Positions 59,359 through 64,000 of a stretch of 64,000 nucleotides of DNA are shown here, one piece after another (position 1 is the stretch's first letter; each line of letters begins with the position of its first letter). Location: assembly GCF_023554105.1 (NCBI RefSeq), contig NZ_JAMJWE010000004.1:62001-126000 (forward strand). The letters are read 5' to 3'. Made by a program: the position numbers and the translations under genes. The notes under the pieces are model-generated. The model did not search any database and had not been told where the DNA came from. It saw only the letters and a list, made by a program, of their open reading frames with translations. Source of the stretch: Brucella sp. 21LCYQ03. GTDB lineage: Bacteria; Pseudomonadota; Alphaproteobacteria; Rhizobiales; Rhizobiaceae.

Positions 59359-61613
59359 TTATGCGCTTCCTTGAGAACGACAGCAGGTGCGACCGTGTTT
59401 TGCACCGGCTGTTTTTGTTTTCCAGCCCTAAGCCGCATGGCGTTGCTCACAACCACAATCGACGACAGCGACATTGAAAGTGCTGCCACCAGCGGCGTGA
59501 CATAGCCGAAAATCGCAATCGGCACAGCAATGATATTATAGCCGATGGAAAGCGCAAAGTTCTGGCTGATCAACCGGCCCGCTTCTTTCGACACCGCAAA
59601 TGCCAGCGGCACGGCAGACAGGCTTTCGCGCAGGAACACGAAATCGGCAGCGTTGCGGCCAATATCGGCAGCGGTTGCGGGTGCCATCGAAACATGCGCC
59701 GCCACAAGCGCTGGCGCATCGTTCAGCCCGTCGCCCACCATCAGCACTTTGCGGCCATCAGCCGCCAGTCCCTGCACAAGCTGCGATTTGTCCGCTGGCA
59801 GAACTTCACCGCGATACTGGTCAACACCAAGATAGGCGGCAAGCTTTTTCACCGCAGGCAGTTTGTCGCCCGAGATAATCTCAAGCTTCAAGCCATTACG
59901 CTTCAGCGCACCAATCGCAGCTGCTGCATCTTCGCGCGGCTGATCTTCAAAGCGGAAGGTTTCAACAAGCGTGCCATTGATCGAAAGGCAGGTTTCGGGA
60001 CCATCTGAAGGCGCAGCATTTGCCTTGCTGTCCGCCCATTCGCGCTTGCCGAGCCGATAGATCGTGCCGTTCAGCTCTGCCTCAATGCCAGCGCCGGGAA
60101 TTTCCTCAATGCGCGTGAAAGCTGTCATCGGCTTGGCACCTGAAAACAGCGCAAGCGCCCGCGAAAGCGGATGACGCGAATAAAGCGAAAGCTCAGATGC
60201 AATTTCGAGATTGTTCGGATTGATCGCATCGAGATCAATCAGGCGAGGCTGTCCAAGCGTCAGCGTGCCGGTCTTGTCGAACACGGCAGTATCGACTTCC
60301 GCCATGCGTTCCATGGCGGAGCCGTCCTTGATCATGATGCCGTTTTCAAACAGGCGACGCGCTGCAACCACCTGAACGATTGGCACCGCCAGCGCCAGCG
60401 CACAGGGACAGGTGATGATGAGTGTGCAGATCGCAATATAGATCGAGCGATACCAGTCGCCGCCGGTGTAAATCATCCAGCCGACAAAGGCCGCAAAGGC
60501 AATCGTATGCACCATCGGCACATAAAGTTCCGACGCGCGATCAGCGAGGCGGCGATAGAATGCGCGGCCACCTTCGGCTACGTCCATCAGACGAACCATT
60601 TCGGCGAGGAAGGAATCCTTGGCTTCAGCGGTTGCGCGAATGACGAGCGGAGCGGATAGGTTCATCGTTCCCGCACGAATATCCGAGCCGGGGCCGACAG
60701 GCACCGCATCGCTTTCGCCGGAGGCAATCGCGCAATCAAGCTCAGAACGACCGTCTTCGACTTTTGCGTCAACAGGCACACGTTCGCCTGCGGCAAGGAT
60801 GATCCGCATTCCGGGGCGGATTTCATTGACCGGCAGATAGTTGCGCTCGTCATTGTCGCCAATCACTACCGCACCGCGTGGGCTTAGTTGCGCAAGACCA
60901 CGCACCGCAGAACGTGCGCGTGCGCGCATCAGATAGTCGAGCGTGCGGCCAATAAGCAGGAAGAACAACAGCGAAACCGAGGCGTCGAAATAAGCGTGCT
61001 GGCCATGGTTCATCGTCTCATAAACGCTCATGCCAAAGGCCAGCGAAATGGCGAGCGCAATCGGCACATCCATGTTCACGCGGCGCGCGCGCAGCGCATT
61101 CCATGCGGAAACGTAGAAAATCCGGCCCGAATAAATCAGGGTCGGCAGGGCAATCAGACCGGAAATCCAGTGAAACATATCGCGCGTGGCGGCATCCGCA
61201 CCCGACCAGACGGCAACCGACAACAGCATCACATTGCTGGATGCGAAGGCTGCAACGCCAAGCGCAATCAACAGCCGGGTGAAGGTCGGGTCTTTGTCCT
61301 GCACCATATCGAATATGTGCGCTTCATAACCAAGGCGGCGCAACGGATCGACGACATCAGGCGGTGTTTCGCCGTCCTTCCAGCGAATGGTAACGCGGCG
61401 TGCCGTGAGGTTGACGCGGACATAGGCCACGCCGCTGATCTTACCGAGTGCATCTTCAATAGTCTTGATGCAAAGCCCGCAGTGAACGCTGGGAACCGAG
61501 AGATCAAGTTGGCGCAGACCGTCGCCAAGTGCACGGCTCGCAATTTGCATTTCATCTGGTGAGACCGACTGAATGACAGTGGCTATTTGTGCATTTTCAA
61601 CGCAACAACTCAT
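59355..61613 (-). CDS. ccoI: Copper-exporting P1B-type ATPase CcoI (FixI)
   Basis: A 752-residue inner-membrane pump that delivers copper for cbb3 oxidase assembly. A cysteine pair (SCCVEN) and then the heavy-metal domain HCGLCIKTIE with CxxC stand at the N-terminus. Eight membrane helices include the metal-site ITCPCALALAVPIV. Phosphorylation motif DKTGTLTLG, nucleotide-domain HPLSRALA and hinge MVGDGLNDAPALVAA are intact. It overlaps ccoS and is overlapped by ccoH (61610-61613), so translation is coupled along ccoGHIS. Confidence 0.95.
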   Translation of the reverse strand: MSCCVENAQIATVIQSVSPDEMQIASRALGDGLRQLDLSVPSVHCGLCIKTIEDALGKISGVAYVRVNLTARRVTIRWKDGETPPDVVDPLRRLGYEAHIFDMVQDKDPTFTRLLIALGVAAFASSNVMLLSVAVWSGADAATRDMFHWISGLIALPTLIYSGRIFYVSAWNALRARRVNMDVPIALAISLAFGMSVYETMNHGQHAYFDASVSLLFFLLIGRTLDYLMRARARSAVRGLAQLSPRGAVVIGDNDERNYLPVNEIRPGMRIILAAGERVPVDAKVEDGRSELDCAIASGESDAVPVGPGSDIRAGTMNLSAPLVIRATAEAKDSFLAEMVRLMDVAEGGRAFYRRLADRASELYVPMVHTIAFAAFVGWMIYTGGDWYRSIYIAICTLIITCPCALALAVPIVQVVAARRLFENGIMIKDGSAMERMAEVDTAVFDKTGTLTLGQPRLIDLDAINPNNLEIASELSLYSRHPLSRALALFSGAKPMTAFTRIEEIPGAGIEAELNGTIYRLGKREWADSKANAAPSDGPETCLSINGTLVETFRFEDQPREDAAAAIGALKRNGLKLEIISGDKLPAVKKLAAYLGVDQYRGEVLPADKSQLVQGLAADGRKVLMVGDGLNDAPALVAAHVSMAPATAADIGRNAADFVFLRESLSAVPLAFAVSKEAGRLISQNFALSIGYNIIAVPIAIFGYVTPLVAALSMSLSSIVVVSNAMRLRAGKQKQPVQNTVAPAVVLKEAHK

Positions 61614-62119
61614 AAGATCCTCCCGTCCTTCACAAGAACGCGGATGATGTGGCGGTAGGGGTCTTCAAGTTTGTAATCGTCGCTGGCGACAGCGTTGACT
61701 TCCATGATCCACGCGCCTTCATCAAGCGTGAGCGGCGCGCTCAGCAAGCCGTCTTCTGCAACAGCGAGATCCACTTTGGTGTCATGCGCATCGCCGACAG
61801 GACGCTTGAATTCAACGGTGCCGCCGGTCATCACAACCGCTTTGCCGTCGCGATCATTCAGACGCCATGAGAAGACACCTGCTTCGAGCGCTGGCTGCGA
61901 CTGCCAGCCAAGGGCGGCCTGTTCTTTGCCGGTCTCGGCCTTGTCGTTGAATTCCTGACTGGCGACATAGGTATTCTTCACGACCAGACCGCTCCAGCTG
62001 CTCACAGCCTTGTAAGCCATGGTCATGTTGACGGCGATGATGACACCGAAGAAAGCGATCATAATGCCCAGCATGTGCCAACCGGTGAAGCCATTGGTGG
62101 TCTTTGATTTCACTGACAT
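61610..62119 (-). CDS. ccoH: cbb3 oxidase assembly protein CcoH (FixH)
   Basis: A 169-residue protein with one N-terminal transmembrane helix (GWHMLGIMIAFFGVIIAVNMTMAYKAV) and the FixH stretch SSWSGLVVKNTYVASQEFNDKA, then an extracytoplasmic beta-rich domain. It acts in maturation of the cbb3 oxidase with CcoI. The ATG at 62119 shares a base with the ccoG stop; a GTG one codon upstream would give a 4-base overlap. Confidence 0.92.
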   Translation of the reverse strand: MSVKSKTTNGFTGWHMLGIMIAFFGVIIAVNMTMAYKAVSSWSGLVVKNTYVASQEFNDKAETGKEQAALGWQSQPALEAGVFSWRLNDRDGKAVVMTGGTVEFKRPVGDAHDTKVDLAVAEDGLLSAPLTLDEGAWIMEVNAVASDDYKLEDPYRHIIRVLVKDGRIL

Positions 62120-63696
62120 CACTTCTTCTCCCCGATCGCTTCTGGAGCCATGAAGGTTGCTTTGTAGCGTGCGTGTTCCGCGCCGTCCGCGTCACGCACT
62201 TCGATTTCATAGTCGGAGCGCTGCTCCGTAATCGCATCATGCGGCAGGGTGACGAAAACGCGTAGCGTTTTCAGCCTGTCCGGTTCAACCGGCACATCAT
62301 AATCGCCATCTGCATTCAGGTTTTCATCCTGCACAGTCAGTTTCGCACCGGGCAGACCTTCGATTGAAAGGCGGAAAGTGCGCGGAACCGGGATCATATT
62401 AAGCAGCTTGACCGTGTAGCCGTTGCGGATCGAACCATCCGACAGCAGCACATATTGCGGTGTGCGGTCATGCAATACATTGATGCCAATGCGCTGACGC
62501 ATCGAAAGCGAAATTACCAGTGTGAGGCCAATCAGCGCCCAGACGATGAAGTAGAACAGGATGCGTGGACGCAGAATCTTTTTCCACGACAGATGTTCAA
62601 CCGTCGAAGACAGCTTGTTTGGTGCTTCATAAACCCGTGCCGGATTAATCGGTGCGGTGCCATTGTTGGTGGCAAGCGCCATGTTCCAATCATAGTCGGC
62701 AAGCGTTGCATAAGAAATGAGACCGCGTTCCTTGCCGACCTTGTCCATCACATTGTCGCAGGCATCGATGCAGAGCGCGCAGGTGATGCATTCAAGCTGC
62801 TGGCCATCGCGAATATCAATTCCCATCGGGCAGGCAGCAACGCAGGCATTGCAATCCACGCAATCGCCAACTGTTTCGCCCGCAGCGATAGCCTTTTTGG
62901 AATGACGTGAACGGGGTTCGCCGCGCCAGTCATTATAGGTCACGGTCAGCGAGTTTTCATCAAGCATCGCTGCCTGAATGCGTGGCCATGGGCACATATA
63001 GGTGCAGACCTGCTCGCGCATCAGTCCGCCGAAAATATAGGTTGTAGCGGTGAGGATAGCGACAGTCATATAAGCGACAGAGGCTGCTTGCCCTGTCACA
63101 AAATCCACGAGCAAAGTGGGCGCATCAGCAAAGTAGAAAATCCACGCGCCGCCGGTCAGAATGCCGATGATAATCCAGACGGTGTGTTTTGTAACGCGCT
63201 TCCAGACTTTTTCAAAAGACCATGGCGCTTTGTCGAGCTTCATGCGGGCATTGCGGTCGCCTTCAATGGCGCGTTCGACAACCAGATAAAGATCGACCCA
63301 GACGGTCTGCGGACAAGTATAACCGCACCATGCGCGGCCCGCCGCCGATGTTACCAGAAACAGACCAAGACCCGCCATGATGAGCAGACCTGCGACATAA
63401 TAAAATTCCTGCGGCCAGATTTCGACAAAAAAGAAATAGAAGCGGCGATTGGCAAGATCAATCAGCACTGCCTGATCGGGCGCGTAGGGGCCGCGATCCC
63501 AGCGCAGAAACGGCGTCAGGTAGTAAATACCCAACGTAATGAACATGATGATCCACTTGAAGCGGCGGAAATTGCCCTTCACACGCTTCGGAAAGATTTT
63601 CACCCGCGCCGCATAGAGCGACTTCCCGCTTAAAGGGGGGCGAATGTTGGGGGAATTAACTGCCTGAACGTCTATCCGTTCGACATCGTCTGACAT
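62119..63696 (-). CDS. ccoG: cbb3 oxidase accessory protein CcoG (FixG/RdxA)
   Basis: A 525-residue membrane iron-sulfur protein. It has about five helices (FITLGIYYLTPFLRWDRGPYAPDQAVLIDL, VAGLLIMAGLGLFLVTSAAGRAWCGYTCPQTVWVD) and two ferredoxin-type 4Fe-4S motifs (CVDCNACVAACPMGIDIRDG and CITCALCIDACDNVM), then a C-terminal periplasmic Ig-like domain (from about 430). It reduces copper for cbb3 assembly. GAGGAG lies 8 bases before the ATG. ccoP lies 160 bases upstream on the same strand. Confidence 0.96.
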   Translation of the reverse strand: MSDDVERIDVQAVNSPNIRPPLSGKSLYAARVKIFPKRVKGNFRRFKWIIMFITLGIYYLTPFLRWDRGPYAPDQAVLIDLANRRFYFFFVEIWPQEFYYVAGLLIMAGLGLFLVTSAAGRAWCGYTCPQTVWVDLYLVVERAIEGDRNARMKLDKAPWSFEKVWKRVTKHTVWIIIGILTGGAWIFYFADAPTLLVDFVTGQAASVAYMTVAILTATTYIFGGLMREQVCTYMCPWPRIQAAMLDENSLTVTYNDWRGEPRSRHSKKAIAAGETVGDCVDCNACVAACPMGIDIRDGQQLECITCALCIDACDNVMDKVGKERGLISYATLADYDWNMALATNNGTAPINPARVYEAPNKLSSTVEHLSWKKILRPRILFYFIVWALIGLTLVISLSMRQRIGINVLHDRTPQYVLLSDGSIRNGYTVKLLNMIPVPRTFRLSIEGLPGAKLTVQDENLNADGDYDVPVEPDRLKTLRVFVTLPHDAITEQRSDYEIEVRDADGAEHARYKATFMAPEAIGEKK

Positions 63697-63818
63697 TTGC
63701 CTTGCTCCTCAAGTGTGATGCCGAAAAGACAGAAGCTGGCTTGCCGGATGTTTCGCACTTGTCTTGATTGAGAGCGGGGTGGTTATTCGCCGTCCGTTCT
63801 TGTGTATTTCCTGTTCGG

Positions 63819-63850
63819 CTGGTCCCGAATTGCCGTCAGATCGGGACCAG
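63819..63850 (-). terminator. Hairpin between ccoP and ccoG
   Basis: A perfect 10-bp stem (CTGGTCCCGA / TCGGGACCAG) with a 12-base loop lies 7 bases past the ccoP stop. No T tract follows on the minus strand, so it may be a leaky terminator or an mRNA-stabilising end that sets the ratio of ccoNOQP to ccoGHIS. Confidence 0.55.
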
Positions 63851-63856
63851 TTGTTC

Positions 63857-64000
63857 TTATTCCCCACCGCCGAGCGAGTGGACGAAGATTGCGAGCTGCT
63901 TGACGGTTGCGTCTCCAAGGCGGGCTTCCCATGCAGGCATCACGCCATGTTTTGGACGCGCAACCTGCTTGGCGATTGCGTCTTCGCCGGAACCGTAGAA
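63857..64000 (-). CDS. ccoP: cbb3 cytochrome oxidase subunit III, C-terminal end, cut by window edge
   Basis: The last 47 codons are present, reading on the minus strand FYGSGEDAIAKQVARPKHGVMPAW, then LGDATVKQLAIFVHSLGGGE and a stop. The GVMPAW segment carries the axial Met of the second c-type haem, and the following helix with VHSLGGGE is the standard CcoP end. Its position directly ahead of ccoG agrees with the ccoNOQP-ccoGHIS order. Confidence 0.9.
   Translation of the reverse strand, partial: FYGSGEDAIAKQVARPKHGVMPAWEARLGDATVKQLAIFVHSLGGGE

Noticed and set aside
63765-63780. TTGATTGAGAGCGG as an FNR box before ccoG
   Set aside because: Only the left half-site TTGAT is present; the right half does not match ATCAA.

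Overview
The window reads as a chromosomal segment of an alphaproteobacterium of the Brucella/Ochrobactrum group (order Hyphomicrobiales). The evidence is an Omp2-type porin, an IalB-family protein, a PrlS/PrlR-like two-component pair, a SAM-II riboswitch, a three-hairpin anti-Shine-Dalgarno sRNA of the rhizobial alpha-r14 type, and dispersed short palindromic repeats. Coding density is high. I see no IS element, prophage, integrase, tRNA, rRNA or CRISPR array.

Layout. 1-3.1 kb: 3' part of argD, then argF and hslO in a tight operon. 3.1-5.1 kb (minus): apaG and metZ, with metZ behind a SAM-II riboswitch and terminator. 5.1-11.7 kb: long dcd, a GlxA-type AraC regulator, a DUF6460 membrane protein, a Tat-exported CAP protein, a MATE exporter, pyrD, a DUF952 protein and an exported coiled-coil protein. 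11.8-16.0 kb: transporter-linked hybrid sensor kinase (prlS-like) facing its LuxR-type regulator (prlR-like). 16.2-20.5 kb: proline iminopeptidase, mscL, an aminotransferase, and hemA with a perfect FNR/FixK box upstream. 20.7-22.9 kb (minus): small surface-glycan group (polysaccharide deacetylase, GT25, GT29-like). 23.1-26.0 kb: a DUF1127 miniprotein, a LysR regulator divergent from an lrgA/lrgB pair, then the sRNA. 26.1-32.1 kb: a dioxygenase-esterase fusion, a DUF900 lipoprotein hydrolase, panC-panB, and CYTH plus HAD phosphatases. 32.2-39.6 kb: fpr, an MFS exporter, the two-gene carboxyspermidine route to spermidine, and a NorM-type MATE. 39.6-41.7 kb: IalB protein, a very AT-rich gap, and the porin.

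41.9-59.2 kb is one metabolic block for purine breakdown and glyoxylate reuse: guanine deaminase, xanthine dehydrogenase (xdhABC), membrane urate hydroxylase PuuD, HIU hydrolase, an allantoinase-OHCU decarboxylase fusion, ureidoglycine aminohydrolase, then glyoxylate carboligase, hydroxypyruvate isomerase, tartronate semialdehyde reductase and glycerate kinase. A LysR and an IclR regulator are embedded. Together they would take guanine, xanthine and urate toward 2-phosphoglycerate. Allantoate amidohydrolase and ureidoglycolate lyase are not in the window.

59.2-64 kb (minus): ccoS, ccoI, ccoH and ccoG plus the last codons of ccoP, for assembly of the high-affinity cbb3 oxidase. Starts were chosen from ribosome-binding sites and recognisable protein N-termini, so several differ from the longest open frame.
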